From Candidatus Chloroploca asiatica (GTDB lineage Bacteria; Chloroflexota; Chloroflexia; Chloroflexales; Chloroflexaceae), in the NCBI RefSeq assembly GCF_002532075.1, contig NZ_LYXE01000120.1:1-38711 (forward strand): 38,711 bases of DNA, read 5' to 3'. Under the pieces are notes generated by a model. That model was not told the DNA's origin and ran no database searches. It saw only the letters and a program-made list of their open reading frames with translations. Shown here one piece after another: positions 7,163-16,902 of the stretch (its first letter is position 1; every line of letters begins with the position of its first letter). Both the position numbers and the translations under genes were made by a program.

Positions 7163-9034
7163 TCACCTGGTTGCGGCATCATAGATGCCTTCGGCGGCGC
7201 TGCGTGTCGCAATGCCGCCGGCGATGCCAAAGCCTATGCCAAGAAGAACGGAACAGACCGGTGCCCCTGGGCCACAGGCAAGACCAGCAGCAGCACCAAA
7301 GGCCAGACCACCGACAAAACCGCTGGTTGCGCCGATCGCGGTGCGGGTACGGGTCTCGGGGGGGGCTGTGGCAATTTCGTAGCCAGTTGCGACCACACCT
7401 ACGACAATGAACGCACGCCCGGCAAAGCGCATGACGCGAAAGCGGGTCAGATTCTGGGCGGCAGTGCCTTCGACGGCGGCTGCACCGCCTCCGCTGCCCG
7501 GATTGCGCAGCGATAGCGGCATTTGTCCACCCGGCTCAATGACCGCGCCCGGCCCTTGATAGCCACGGGGCATCACAATCGTGCGGTCAAGGGGGCGGTA
7601 GAGCGTGCCAGGTGGCAAGTCGGCACCTTCGATCACGACCAGCGCCTGCTGCCCCAGGGCACCTCGCCCGGCAAGGTTAGCGGTTTGCTGGGCGGCATTG
7701 GGTTGCCCCGCAAAGGCATAGCTGCTCGGCTCGAAGAAGGGGGTCAGCAGGTTGCGATAGACGCCGGTGGAGGGGCGGAGCATAATCGTGCCGCCGCCGC
7801 GCGAGATGAGGGGGGCATTCTGGGCGGGCGTGTAGTGGAACGCACGGCCAGCCCGGATCATCGCTGATTCGGCGGCGGTGGGTGGGCGGGCGAAGGGTGA
7901 ATATTGGCCGAGCAATCCGCCTGGCTGGGCCATTGAGGAGCTGATCAGGGCTCCTTCTGCGCCAACGGCGGCTTGGCCTACCATTTCGCCCATCGCAACA
8001 ATTGGCGCGGAAAACATTGGTTCGTCGAATGATGGCACAACCTGCGGTGCTGGCATCGGGACGATTTCGCCTTCGGGAAGCTGGGCGACAATGTCTGGCG
8101 GCAGATCATCGAATGGCAAGAGCATGTAGGCGCCGTCAAGAGGCAGACCGGGTGGCCGTGGAATGTTGCTTTCGAGCAACGTGCCAGCCATGCCTGCTTG
8201 TTGCAGTGTACGCTCGGTATGCACTTGTTCCAGGACGGCGAGGTTGCTGCGTGCGGCTTCAAATTCGGGTGTCTCGGGCGATTCTGTTTGAAGTTGTTGC
8301 TGCACGATTGTGATCTGGTCTTGCAGTTCGTCATCGGTGAGCGCTTGCGCCCAGGTTTCGTTGATGCTCATTGTGCGAATGTCGCCCACCACCTCACGCT
8401 GGATGCCCAGGGCTCGCCCTTGCCGCTGCTGCACCACGTGCGCTAGTTCGTGTGCCAGGAGCGTCTGGCCGGTCTGGGTGCCGGGGGCATATGCGCCGGC
8501 GCCAAAGACGATGTTGTTGCCGGTGGTGAAGGCCCGCGCCTGGATCGATGCGGCTTTGTCGCTTGCCTGGGAACCGGTGTGGATGCGTACGCCGCTGAAG
8601 TCGTGCCCAAAGCGCGCCTCGAAGCTCTGGCGCGTCGGGGCGTCAATGGGCTGTCCGTTGGTTGAGGGCAAGACGGTGCCTGCGGATGGGGGCGCCGAGG
8701 TGGAGCCTGCCAATTCCCGCTGGATCAGCGGCGCTTCGTCGCCTCCCTGGCAATGGGCACAGGTTCCGCCACAGCTACAAGCTCGCTGCACGGTGTCGGC
8801 AGGGGCCAGAGGCATGCGCATTACCTGAGCGGCAACCCGGTCGGCTTCTTGTTCATAGCGGTCGCCTGGCCGATTCAGGCGCAGCTTTGGCTGCACCGGG
8901 GGTGGGGCGGCGCTCGCGAGAAAGAAGGGCATGCCGACACCCAGCCCGGCTTCGCGCTCGGCTTCAGGTTGCGCCAGAGGCTGGTGCGGTTCAGTGGCGG
9001 GTTTGCTTTTGTGCTCAGGTGGGGCTGTTTTCAT
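7163..9034 (-). CDS. DUF4157 (HELAH) protein, putative eCIS cargo/toxin
   Basis: A 623-aa protein of the DUF4157 family, which is strongly associated with eCIS loci. It has the GMPFFLASAAPPPVQPKL leader (34-51), then LNRPGDRYEQEADRVAAQVM (53-72). A four-cysteine motif CSCGGTCAHC (86-95) follows, then the DUF4157 domain about 110-207 with FGHDFSGVRIHT and a zincin-like HELAH at 195-199 followed by VVQQ. The middle (about 395-490) reads RAFHYTPAQNAPLISRGG...GVYRN, a pattern seen in ADP-ribosyltransferase-like toxin domains; this is a weak call. Residues 535-620 are a Gly/Ala-rich hydrophobic tail. Its ATG overlaps the ATPase stop by 4 nt (ATGA), indicating translational coupling. Whether HELAH is catalytic or structural is not known for the family. 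Confidence 0.82.
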   Translation of the reverse strand: MKTAPPEHKSKPATEPHQPLAQPEAEREAGLGVGMPFFLASAAPPPVQPKLRLNRPGDRYEQEADRVAAQVMRMPLAPADTVQRACSCGGTCAHCQGGDEAPLIQRELAGSTSAPPSAGTVLPSTNGQPIDAPTRQSFEARFGHDFSGVRIHTGSQASDKAASIQARAFTTGNNIVFGAGAYAPGTQTGQTLLAHELAHVVQQRQGRALGIQREVVGDIRTMSINETWAQALTDDELQDQITIVQQQLQTESPETPEFEAARSNLAVLEQVHTERTLQQAGMAGTLLESNIPRPPGLPLDGAYMLLPFDDLPPDIVAQLPEGEIVPMPAPQVVPSFDEPMFSAPIVAMGEMVGQAAVGAEGALISSSMAQPGGLLGQYSPFARPPTAAESAMIRAGRAFHYTPAQNAPLISRGGGTIMLRPSTGVYRNLLTPFFEPSSYAFAGQPNAAQQTANLAGRGALGQQALVVIEGADLPPGTLYRPLDRTIVMPRGYQGPGAVIEPGGQMPLSLRNPGSGGGAAAVEGTAAQNLTRFRVMRFAGRAFIVVGVVATGYEIATAPPETRTRTAIGATSGFVGGLAFGAAAGLACGPGAPVCSVLLGIGFGIAGGIATRSAAEGIYDAATR

Positions 9035-11010
9035 ACGGATACCAGTTCAATGGGCATCTGTTGGCCGAGTTTCTTGTATTCACGCGTGAGTCCGTCGAGA
9101 ATGTCGTCAAAGGTGATGAGACGATCGTTCGCGCGGGCGCGGGTAGCCCCGGCGAGCACGACGTTGCGGATGTGGCCGCCCGCCATGTCGACCAGGGCAG
9201 CCAAGGTGTTGATCTGCTGACCGGTCAGGGTGTGACCAGTGCCAAGATGATTCAGCCAGAGATCGCGGCGTTCTTCGGGTTCGGGCATCGGGAAGTCAAT
9301 GATCATGTCGAGCCGCCGCGAGAAGGCGGGGTCGAAGCGGCCACGGCTATTGCTGGTTAGCAGCGTGATGCCGTCGTATGACTCGATGCGTTGCAGCAGA
9401 TAGTTGGTCTGGGCGTTGGCAAAGCGGTCGTTGGCCTGCTGCACGTCGGTGCGTTTGCCAAAGAGCGAGTCGGCTTCGTCGAAGAGCAGGACAACTTCGC
9501 TCTGTTCGGCGCGGGCGAGCAGTTGCGCCAGGTTTTTTTCGGTTTCGCCGATATATTTGCTGGTGACCGAGGCGAGATCGACGCGGTAGAGCGGTAGGCC
9601 CAGATGGGTGGCGAGCCACCCAGCCGCCAGGGTTTTGCCTGTCCCCGATGGGCCAACAAAGAGGGCGCGCACACCCGGTTGATAGCGCGACGTCGCGGCC
9701 AGGCCAAGGTCGGTCACGAGTTCGTCGCGTACGAGGCAGCGCTGCACAAGCGCTTCGAGCTCGCGGCGGAGCGTGGCATCAAGGGTCAGGGCTTCATCGA
9801 GGATTGGTTGGGGCAACGGTTGCGCCAGCCCTTCGAGGCCGCCGCCTTCGCTGGCCCAGGCGGCGGCGCGCAGGTCGGTGGCGGTGAGCCTGGCGCGTCC
9901 GTGCAACTGCGCCTCGTGTTGCGCGACTTGCCCCAGGTGTGCGATGCGCCCGCTGCTGTGGCGATGGTGGCGTGCCAGGTCGGCGGCGAGTTCGGCATCG
10001 CCGGTGACGCCGAGCCACAAGGCTTCACGGTCGCGCCGCTCGGGTACCGGGAGCGTCCAGCTGTAGAGCGTTGCGCCGGCACGCTCCACCGAGCCATCTG
10101 GCCCGCTGATCGCCAGCACTGGGCCGGTATACCCTGGCAGCGCCGGGAGGGTGCGCTGTTCGCCGGGGGCGAGTTCGAGCGGAAAGACGGGCAGGAGTTG
10201 ACGGAGGAGCAGCCAGGGCACGAGGCCCGGCAGCGTCTGCGTCGGGTCGAGGTAGACGGGGCGCCGTTGCAAGGCCTGGGCCACGGCAACGGCGACGGCT
10301 TTGCCCTCGGCGAGTGAGCCGGTGCGAATCAGCAGGCCGCCCCTGGTGGCCTGACTGAGCGCGAGCGCCTGGCGGTGGGCTTGCTCCTCGATCGCTGCGG
10401 GCAGTTTGATCTGCGGGCCAGGCTCAAGCGTTGCCCCGGATAGGTCAGCATCACGGTCGTGCAGCGCCAGACAGATGGCGAGTGGCACACGCACCGGGCG
10501 CTCGGGCAGGGGCAGATGCTCGTCGCCCATCACGAGCAGACCGCTGCGCATCGCTGGCCCGGTGACAAGGCTCGGGATTGGTGCATGCTCAGGATCGGAG
10601 TGCAGGGTCGCCAGCAGGCTCATCGTAGGACGACTGCCACCGATGGGTGCCTGCACATACGCGATCGTGCGGCCAATCATCATATCGTCTTCGACCGCCG
10701 CGGCCAGCGTGATCGCCAGGATCTCGGCATCCGACAAAGCCATGGTCTTTGCCAGGCGCAAGAGAGGCCAGTCGACCCGCGCCGAGGCCTGGAAATACGC
10801 GACCAGTCGCTCGCCCCAGCCTTCGCGGTGCGGATCGACGAGGTGATAGGCGTGCAGCAACAAGGCGTGTTCAGGGCGATCCGGCTGCGCTTCGAGCGCA
10901 CCAAGCATGCGCGACGCAATGCCCGCTAGGGCGTAGGTGCGCAACGTGACAGGGGGCAGTTCTTCACGCAGCCCGTTTTGTGCTTGTTGGGTTGTTGGTG
11001 CTTGAGTCAT
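9031..11010 (-). CDS. eCIS AAA+ ATPase (Afp15/Pvc15-like)
   Basis: A 659-aa protein with a divergent N-terminal half and a classical AAA+ module at the C-terminus. The module has Walker A GPSGTGKT at 453-460, the pore-loop-like segment [13 protein letters not shown], Walker [13 protein letters not shown] with Asp-Glu at 511-512, sensor 1 TSN near 552-554, and arginine-finger region FSRRLD about 564-569. In Afp/PVC systems this ATPase is required for assembly or cargo loading and is soluble. It is a core eCIS marker and separates this locus from tailed prophages. There is no obvious Shine-Dalgarno before ATG 11010; the leader consists of CGCAAAGG repeats. The gene is translationally coupled to the DUF4157 cargo gene downstream. 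Confidence 0.92.
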   Translation of the reverse strand: MTQAPTTQQAQNGLREELPPVTLRTYALAGIASRMLGALEAQPDRPEHALLLHAYHLVDPHREGWGERLVAYFQASARVDWPLLRLAKTMALSDAEILAITLAAAVEDDMMIGRTIAYVQAPIGGSRPTMSLLATLHSDPEHAPIPSLVTGPAMRSGLLVMGDEHLPLPERPVRVPLAICLALHDRDADLSGATLEPGPQIKLPAAIEEQAHRQALALSQATRGGLLIRTGSLAEGKAVAVAVAQALQRRPVYLDPTQTLPGLVPWLLLRQLLPVFPLELAPGEQRTLPALPGYTGPVLAISGPDGSVERAGATLYSWTLPVPERRDREALWLGVTGDAELAADLARHHRHSSGRIAHLGQVAQHEAQLHGRARLTATDLRAAAWASEGGGLEGLAQPLPQPILDEALTLDATLRRELEALVQRCLVRDELVTDLGLAATSRYQPGVRALFVGPSGTGKTLAAGWLATHLGLPLYRVDLASVTSKYIGETEKNLAQLLARAEQSEVVLLFDEADSLFGKRTDVQQANDRFANAQTNYLLQRIESYDGITLLTSNSRGRFDPAFSRRLDMIIDFPMPEPEERRDLWLNHLGTGHTLTGQQINTLAALVDMAGGHIRNVVLAGATRARANDRLITFDDILDGLTREYKKLGQQMPIELVSV

Positions 11011-11034
11011 TGTTTAGCCGACATACTTTCTGAC

Positions 11035-11150
11035 GAAGCCCGATTTTCTGACGAAGCCTGATTTTTGACGCAAAGACGCAAAGGCGCAAAGGTTTTGAGG
11101 GAGCCTGATTTTTTGACGCAGAGGCGCAGAGGCGCAAAGGTTTTGAGGAT
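11035..11150. repeat. CGCAAAGG-type tandem repeats in the ATPase leader
   Basis: Two 46-47 bp units (11057-11102 and 11103-11149) each read GCCTGATTTTTGACGC, then AAAGGCGCAAAGG and TTTTGAGG, preceded by two partial copies of GACGAAGCCYGATTT. The same TTTGACGCAAAGGCGCAAAG element occurs in opposite orientation at 28482-28504 and 30570-30600. It fills the 144-nt gap between the 586-aa gene and the ATPase gene. Confidence 0.75.
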
Positions 11151-11154
11151 ATGT

Positions 11155-12915
11155 TCAAAGAGCATAACGCAGTTCCTCCACGTTGGCATAATGAAATGAG
11201 ACGACTTTCCCTAACCATGGCACCCAGCCAGGATTGAAGTCGAGGCCGAGACGCCGCAGGCGTAGATCGGTTTGGCTGTGGTCGAAGGTGAGGTCGAGAT
11301 GGGTTGTGGTGGCGCTGACCAGGGCAGGACGGTTGATGAGATCGCGGAGGCCGATGTGGGCCGGGCTGCGCCGTAACCAGCGACGGGCGGCGGTGATCCA
11401 GGCGTGCAGCGGTGAGGGCAGGTTCGCCAGGGGTGCACCGCGCCGTAGATCCGTTGCTGCATGCAACTCGTGCAGGCCCGCCGGTCGCTGGTGTGACCAC
11501 CGTGCGAGCAGCAGGCGTCCGGTGCGATCAATGATCACACGCAGCCCTGGCTGTTGCTCGACGCGATGGATTGTGGCGGATGGTAGCACCGCCGGGCCGT
11601 TGTGCCAGGTAGCGGGTGCAACGAAGGTGAGCGCGGGATCGTCGGGCATCGCTTCGCCGAGAAGGTGGTGCAACGGGTCTTGTTCGGTGAGGCCGAGGTG
11701 CAGCGCGACCTCGCGCAACAGCGCCCAACCCAGGTCGGCCTCGATCCAGTGGGGCTGGGCCGCAAGAAAGGCTCGTATGTCGAGTCGCTCGAGCACGGGG
11801 AGCAAGAAGAAGAGCCCGCCAAGTTGGGTGACTGGTAGCTTCCAAGTGGGTATTGATTTGCTAGGGTGATTTGCGAGCGGCGGTGAAGGCTGGGGTAGCG
11901 CGGCCTGATTGCCCTGCGGCCCTGGCTTGAGCTGCGACGAGCGCTCGACCGGCGCACCGAGGGCCGAAAAGGTCGCACCGCCAGACGGCGGCAGTTCATC
12001 TGTGGTTGCCTCGGCTGGATACGTCGCGGTGTGCGCGGCCTGAGCCGGGTGCGGGTCTTGGTCTGGTTCTGGGGTGAAGCCAACTGGCGACGGCTGTGCC
12101 GTTGGTGCGATGGTCATCATGCTGGTGAGTAAAGCCGCCCGTATGGGCAAAGTCGGATCAAGCACGCGGGGCGGGTGGGTGGCCACCAGGGCGCTTGTGG
12201 CGAGCCAGTGCGAGCGTGGATCACCGCTGCCCCACCGCTTGATCCAGCGTGCCAGGGGTGTGCGCCACGCCGAGGCGAGCAGTGCGGTTGGCATTGCTGG
12301 TGGCCCTGCTAATCCTTGCATCTGTGCTGCGTCATTGGGGGGCAAGGCTGGCGCTGCTACTGGGGCAGACCAATGACGCAGCGCCAGCAGCCGTGCGCCA
12401 TCAGTGGGCGTCAGGGTCGCCAGCAATGGTTCAAGCGCCTCGCGGGCCGCGAGTTCAGTGAGTACGCGCAGCAGCATTGCGGTGCCGACACTGGTTGCAG
12501 GGATCGCGTAGAGCAATGAACGCAACGGCGCACGTGGGTCGAGGGGCGGGACGACGAGCCGCCAGAACCAGGCGCTGATTGGCTGACGCGCCACGAGGCG
12601 CAGGGCCAGCAGCGTGTACGCCTCGGCTTCGTCGTGAAAATAGACCGCCTGGGCCGCCGGTGCCCCTGCCGTCGCCGCATGCACCGCCGTTGCGCGCAAT
12701 AGGCGCATCCGTGCTTCGAGGGCCATCGCGAGCGCGACGGGATTGCGGGCGGGGTTGATCGTGCCCACATGCAGATAGCGCACAAGCAGCAGAAGCCCTG
12801 GCCCGGCCCCTGGCAGTGACGCGGTACGCAGGGCATCTTCAAGCAGGAACGCGCCCCGCTGCACTAGATGGGCCGCCGGCGCATGAAGACGAACTCGATG
12901 GACCAGACGTGACAT
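11155..12915 (-). CDS. eCIS-associated protein of unassigned role (586 aa)
   Basis: This 586-aa protein is Ala/Leu/Arg/Pro-rich with no signal peptide or clear TM helix. The N-terminus reads SRLVHRVRLHAPAAHLVQRGAFLLEDALRTASLPG and the middle (about 270-370) is Pro/Thr-rich and probably disordered. The second half has TQLGGLFFLLPVLERLDI near residue 390, and the C-terminus is HLDLTFDHSQTDLRLRRLGLDFNPGWVPWLGKVVSFHY. This last pattern (two short beta-hairpins, then DPGWVPWLGRVVxFHY) is one I associate with eCIS loci of Actinobacteria and Chloroflexota, placed just before the ATPase gene. The GLFFLLPxLERL stretch faintly recalls the eCIS tape-measure family that occupies this position in Afp, but the match is too weak to assign. 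The start at 12915 follows the previous stop by 3 nt, with a weak Shine-Dalgarno. Confidence 0.72.
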   Translation of the reverse strand: MSRLVHRVRLHAPAAHLVQRGAFLLEDALRTASLPGAGPGLLLLVRYLHVGTINPARNPVALAMALEARMRLLRATAVHAATAGAPAAQAVYFHDEAEAYTLLALRLVARQPISAWFWRLVVPPLDPRAPLRSLLYAIPATSVGTAMLLRVLTELAAREALEPLLATLTPTDGARLLALRHWSAPVAAPALPPNDAAQMQGLAGPPAMPTALLASAWRTPLARWIKRWGSGDPRSHWLATSALVATHPPRVLDPTLPIRAALLTSMMTIAPTAQPSPVGFTPEPDQDPHPAQAAHTATYPAEATTDELPPSGGATFSALGAPVERSSQLKPGPQGNQAALPQPSPPLANHPSKSIPTWKLPVTQLGGLFFLLPVLERLDIRAFLAAQPHWIEADLGWALLREVALHLGLTEQDPLHHLLGEAMPDDPALTFVAPATWHNGPAVLPSATIHRVEQQPGLRVIIDRTGRLLLARWSHQRPAGLHELHAATDLRRGAPLANLPSPLHAWITAARRWLRRSPAHIGLRDLINRPALVSATTTHLDLTFDHSQTDLRLRRLGLDFNPGWVPWLGKVVSFHYANVEELRYAL

Positions 12916-12918
12916 AGG

Positions 12919-15900
12919 CTACCGTTTTCTATGACTCAACGCAAGCGTTGCCGGCTCGGCGAGTTGCACTCGCGCATTGACCTCGAGTTGCACTGTGGGC
13001 TGCATCGTTTTGATGACCTGCACTGACGCCACGCTGCCGGCGAGGTCATCAACGAGCGCCTGGGCAACCACGGTATTGCCCTGGTAGAGCAAGGCGATCA
13101 TGCCGACATGCACCTTCGCCGGATCGATCTTCAGCCGGACGCGGCTCCCTTCGCTGGCTGTGGTGGCTTCTTCAATGGAGGCCGACACCAGTTCATTGAC
13201 GGGGGCGTGGCTCGCTAGCAAAAGGCAGACGCGCACAAGATCATTGATGAAACTGGTCGCCTCGGGAACCCGCTCATCAACGCGCAGGAAGAGCCAGTCA
13301 ACCATCGTCTGCAATTCACGCCGTTCGAGCCGGTCGATCTCGCCCCAGCGCGGCAGTGACGCAAGATTGCGCAGGTTCACCGGCTCGTCGTATTGGCTCA
13401 GGCGTTCGGCCCAGGTCAAGCGCAGCGCGGGCAAGACCGTCGCAAAGCCATTGTAGAGACAGGCGGCGACGTGCATAATCTGGTTGAGCGTTGTGGTGGC
13501 CTGATCAGCAATGTCGCTGCGGCTATGCCTGGCATTGAGCAGATCATTCAGCGTAACATGCGCTTCGGCGGTGACTCGCGTATGCTGCCAGCTTTTGCCG
13601 ATGGTCGCATGGTTCAGGTCGAGGCGGGCGGTCGTCTTGCGTTGCTCGGCCACGATCTGTTGCTGTGCGGTATAGACCCGACTGAGCCCGCTGGCAAGCA
13701 GGTTTTGACTCTGGAAGGCCGGCTGGATCGCATATTGCGCCGGTTGGAAGACTTGCGCCCGGTTGCGCGCCGTCAGGATTGTTTCGACCATTGTTTCGAC
13801 CCGGTCGAGCCGTTGCAAGAGTGGGCGCAGATCGTTGAGCCATTTGAGCGGGGCTTCACGCAAGAGAGCGATCATCTCGCGGAGCTCGGGGGCAACATAG
13901 GCGCGCCGGGCAAGGCAGGCCGGAACGGGTGCCGCGACCAGGCCATTGTCGACAACGCGTACCGGGACATCTTTGCGATTGTCGCTGAGGCGTGGTCGGT
14001 AGTAGGCAAGAAAATCGACGTGCTCGGCGATGATCTGGGTGCGCCGGTCGTTGATCGCGGCGATGCGGGCGGTCTCTTCCGCTAGCAATGCGGTCGCTAC
14101 AGCGACATCGTGCCGCGCTTCGGCGAGCTCGTCACCGATCAGCTTGAGCCGACGATCGGCCTGGGCAGCGAGATCGGTGATGGCCTTGAGGGTTTGCTCG
14201 CATCGGTTAATCACCGCTCGGTAGGCGCGGATGCGCCCTTCGACCAGGCGCAACACCGCGATGGTGTGTTCGGTCTGCTGCACCGCGAGCGAGAAGAACT
14301 CGGCTTCGTCGGCGTCGGCGGGATCGGGGTCGCGTAGCAGATCGAGGAAATTGTTCGCGGCGAGGTCGCGCAGCGAGCGCGACTCGCGGCGGAGCCGGGT
14401 GCGCCCATCGCCAACTTCTTCGAAGACGGGACGGCCATCCTGGTAGACGGCGACGCCGGGGACGCTGATCTCATCGAGGTTGAGGCCCATGTCGAGCAGT
14501 TTGTGCAAGCCGCTCGCCACATCGAACTTGGCCGCAATCGTCGCCTCTTTGGCCTCGTTTGCCTCGGGCGCGCGCAGGCGCTCGGCAACGGTCATCGTGC
14601 GAAAATCGTAGCCTTTGCCCACCAGATGCGCCTGGCCAATGATTGCTTCTTGGGGCGGTACGAGCGACGGTGTCGCAAAGAGCTTGCCCCCGCTGGCGGT
14701 GGCAGCTTGGCCGCGGACGCTGTCGAGGTCGAGGGCCAGTTCACCGCGCCCCCCGCTGAGGTCACGGCGCCCAGCAGCGAGCCCGGCTGCAACCGTTGCG
14801 TCGGGGATGCTTCGCCCGGCCAGGCCAGCCGTGAGCCGACTGACTTCGGCGGAGAGAAAGAGGTTGCGGGGTGTCGCGCCACTGAAGCCGGCAGGTGGCA
14901 TGCCCGGTGTTGTTGTGGAACGGATGGTTGCACCGGCCACGAGGCCACGGCCCCCGCGATCGCCCGGTGTCGGCGCGTCGCCGGTGATTGGCGTGCCCTG
15001 GGTTCGTTTGATCGTATCAGGCTGGACGACACTCCCCAGGTAGCGGCGTATCTCCTCGTTGGCAACAAGCGCCGAGTCGCTCCGGGCAATCTCGGGGAGG
15101 GCGGTCGAGGTTGCGAGGCGTGTTGCGCCAACATTGCCCATCAGCAATTGGCGCAGGCGGTACATATTGGTCTGCGCCTGGACAAAGCCGAGATCGATGC
15201 GGTCGTCGGCTTGCTTGACGCGTTCCTGCAGAAAGACGATGAAATTGCTGAGCCCCATCTGGTCAAACTGGGCCATTTCGGGTTCGCGCAGCAAGGCCTG
15301 TTCAGCCAGCCAGGCGCGTAACTCTTGACGCACCGTGACGACCGGCGCACCATCGAGTTGTGTTGTACCATACGCCGCCTCGGGCTCGGCGAGTGCCGGA
15401 TCGCCCGCGTCGAGCAGGTCGTCCCCGGTGAGCACCGTCTCTTCGCCGACCGCATCGGGGTCGGGGTCAGGATAGACAAGGGCCTCGCCGGTGATCGCTT
15501 TGACGAGCGCACTGGTGATCTGGTGAACCTGGACACGCCTTCCCAACCAGCGATTGCGCCGTAGCTCAAATGCAGCGAGCGTTGTTTGAAATTCGCCGTC
15601 AACCACTTCGACGCGCAACAAATCGGGTTCGTACCAGACCTGGGGTACCGGCACGGCGACGCGCACCCGATCGGGAACGCGCAGATCAAATGGGTCGAGT
15701 GAGGCGCTCGCTTCGAGCACCACATCGAGCTGTTCGAGCACCACCGGCAGCGCCTCGACCACATAGCCGGGGGGAAAGAAATGGTTCTGGGCGCGGGTCG
15801 TGCCGTCGTCGGCAAGCAGGCGCGGCTCCAGCGCACCGGCGGGTAGAATCCCTGCCGGAGGCATGGAGCGTACGCGGGCGGCGATCTGCTCAATTGGCAT

Positions 15901-16803
15901 ACGCTCCAGACTCAACTCGGCCATATAGGCGCTGAAATGCTGCATCCGCGCCTGCCACAAAAACGGATTGCCGCGCCCTGGTAGCAGCGGCGTACGGCGG
16001 CGCGGCTTGCCTCCCGCCCGCACGACGGCATAGCGATCAACAAAGAGCGCGTTCCAACTCGCGTCAAAGCCGACCAGACCCACCGGAACACCAAGGTGCT
16101 CCCAGGGCATGAGTTCATCCGGCGCGAGCGACGCTTCGGCCTCAAAGATGGCGTGGGCCAGATGATTCTGCCACTGGTTGGCATCAAAGGCAGGCAGATT
16201 GAGCGCATGCAACGGCCAGCTATAAAAAGTCAGGGCAAGCCCATCGATCCACTGCCAATCGGCAAAAGCCTCGTCTTGCTCATCAAGCGCGCACGGATCA
16301 GTGCTGTCGGTCGCTGCGCTCAACGGGATGGTCACCGGCGATAGCAGCAGAATGCAGGCGCGTGGCAACGGATCAGCGTCGGTGCTGGCGATCAGCGCGG
16401 CGAGCGAGCGCTGCGTATGGCCGCTGCCCAGGCCCGTCTCGGGCGGCACGTAGACCTGTGGTGCGTGGATCGGCACGCGCAACGGCTGGGGCACGGTCAC
16501 ATCGTTGCCATCGGGCGTCAGCCCGGTGCCCGAGTTGAGATGGAGAAAGGTGCCGCCTTCGCCGCGTTCAAGGCCGATCTCGAGACCCTCGACGACCCCG
16601 GACGAGACAACCTGACCACGTAGCGCAAGATGCGCCTCGCGGATCGTCTGTTCAGCCTCGAGCGCCCGGTGACTCAGCGAACGCCCGGTAAAAAAATTGA
16701 GCCGACGACGCCAAGCGCTGACGAGATCCGGACGTAGCTCGGGATCAACGGCGAGCAAGTGCTCGTCGCGCTGCGCATTGCGTATGCTCTTGAGAATTCT
16801 CAT
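12919..16803 (-). CDS. Giant eCIS-associated structural protein (1294 aa)
   Basis: This 1294-aa protein is not a named family I can assign. The N-terminus (about 25-120) holds the module shared with the next two upstream genes: RRLNFFTGRSLSHRALEAEQ, GVVEGLEIGLERGEGG, then LTPDGNDVTVPQPL. Residues about 130-480 are mixed alpha/beta and 480-750 Gly/Ala-rich linker. Residues about 840-1080 are long charged helices (LKLIGDELAEARHDVAVATALLAEETARI, then HVDFLAYYRPRL). The C-terminus is a small beta domain. The ATG at 16803 has AAGGA five bases upstream; the reading frame stays open up to 16902 but that stretch holds a hairpin. Size and context suggest a tail-fibre, spoke or casing component. Its helical length makes it one candidate for a length ruler, unproven. 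Confidence 0.72.
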   Translation of the reverse strand: MRILKSIRNAQRDEHLLAVDPELRPDLVSAWRRRLNFFTGRSLSHRALEAEQTIREAHLALRGQVVSSGVVEGLEIGLERGEGGTFLHLNSGTGLTPDGNDVTVPQPLRVPIHAPQVYVPPETGLGSGHTQRSLAALIASTDADPLPRACILLLSPVTIPLSAATDSTDPCALDEQDEAFADWQWIDGLALTFYSWPLHALNLPAFDANQWQNHLAHAIFEAEASLAPDELMPWEHLGVPVGLVGFDASWNALFVDRYAVVRAGGKPRRRTPLLPGRGNPFLWQARMQHFSAYMAELSLERMPIEQIAARVRSMPPAGILPAGALEPRLLADDGTTRAQNHFFPPGYVVEALPVVLEQLDVVLEASASLDPFDLRVPDRVRVAVPVPQVWYEPDLLRVEVVDGEFQTTLAAFELRRNRWLGRRVQVHQITSALVKAITGEALVYPDPDPDAVGEETVLTGDDLLDAGDPALAEPEAAYGTTQLDGAPVVTVRQELRAWLAEQALLREPEMAQFDQMGLSNFIVFLQERVKQADDRIDLGFVQAQTNMYRLRQLLMGNVGATRLATSTALPEIARSDSALVANEEIRRYLGSVVQPDTIKRTQGTPITGDAPTPGDRGGRGLVAGATIRSTTTPGMPPAGFSGATPRNLFLSAEVSRLTAGLAGRSIPDATVAAGLAAGRRDLSGGRGELALDLDSVRGQAATASGGKLFATPSLVPPQEAIIGQAHLVGKGYDFRTMTVAERLRAPEANEAKEATIAAKFDVASGLHKLLDMGLNLDEISVPGVAVYQDGRPVFEEVGDGRTRLRRESRSLRDLAANNFLDLLRDPDPADADEAEFFSLAVQQTEHTIAVLRLVEGRIRAYRAVINRCEQTLKAITDLAAQADRRLKLIGDELAEARHDVAVATALLAEETARIAAINDRRTQIIAEHVDFLAYYRPRLSDNRKDVPVRVVDNGLVAAPVPACLARRAYVAPELREMIALLREAPLKWLNDLRPLLQRLDRVETMVETILTARNRAQVFQPAQYAIQPAFQSQNLLASGLSRVYTAQQQIVAEQRKTTARLDLNHATIGKSWQHTRVTAEAHVTLNDLLNARHSRSDIADQATTTLNQIMHVAACLYNGFATVLPALRLTWAERLSQYDEPVNLRNLASLPRWGEIDRLERRELQTMVDWLFLRVDERVPEATSFINDLVRVCLLLASHAPVNELVSASIEEATTASEGSRVRLKIDPAKVHVGMIALLYQGNTVVAQALVDDLAGSVASVQVIKTMQPTVQLEVNARVQLAEPATLALSHRKR

Positions 16804-16855
16804 AGTCTTCCTTTTCCGCTTACCTGGCGCAAACGGCACATCTCTGGCGTACCAT

Positions 16856-16900
16856 GTTGCGCTGGCAGCGAGGGCGCCTCGCCCTCGCTGCCAGCGCAAC
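16856..16900. repeat. Perfect 20-bp-arm hairpin at the 666/1294-aa gene junction
   Basis: Arms 16856-16875 (GTTGCGCTGGCAGCGAGGGC) and 16881-16900 are perfect reverse complements with loop GCCTC. The hairpin starts 2 nt after the stop codon of the upstream gene and ends about 50 nt before the next start. No T-tract follows, so it is more likely to be an mRNA-processing or stability element, or a partial terminator, than a full stop. Confidence 0.85.
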
Positions 16901-16902
16901 AA

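Noticed and set aside
9604-10317. Plus-strand frame of 237 codons opposite the ATPase gene
   Set aside because: Overlaps the Walker and N-terminal parts of the AAA+ gene in antisense; codon-position GC bias explains the openness.
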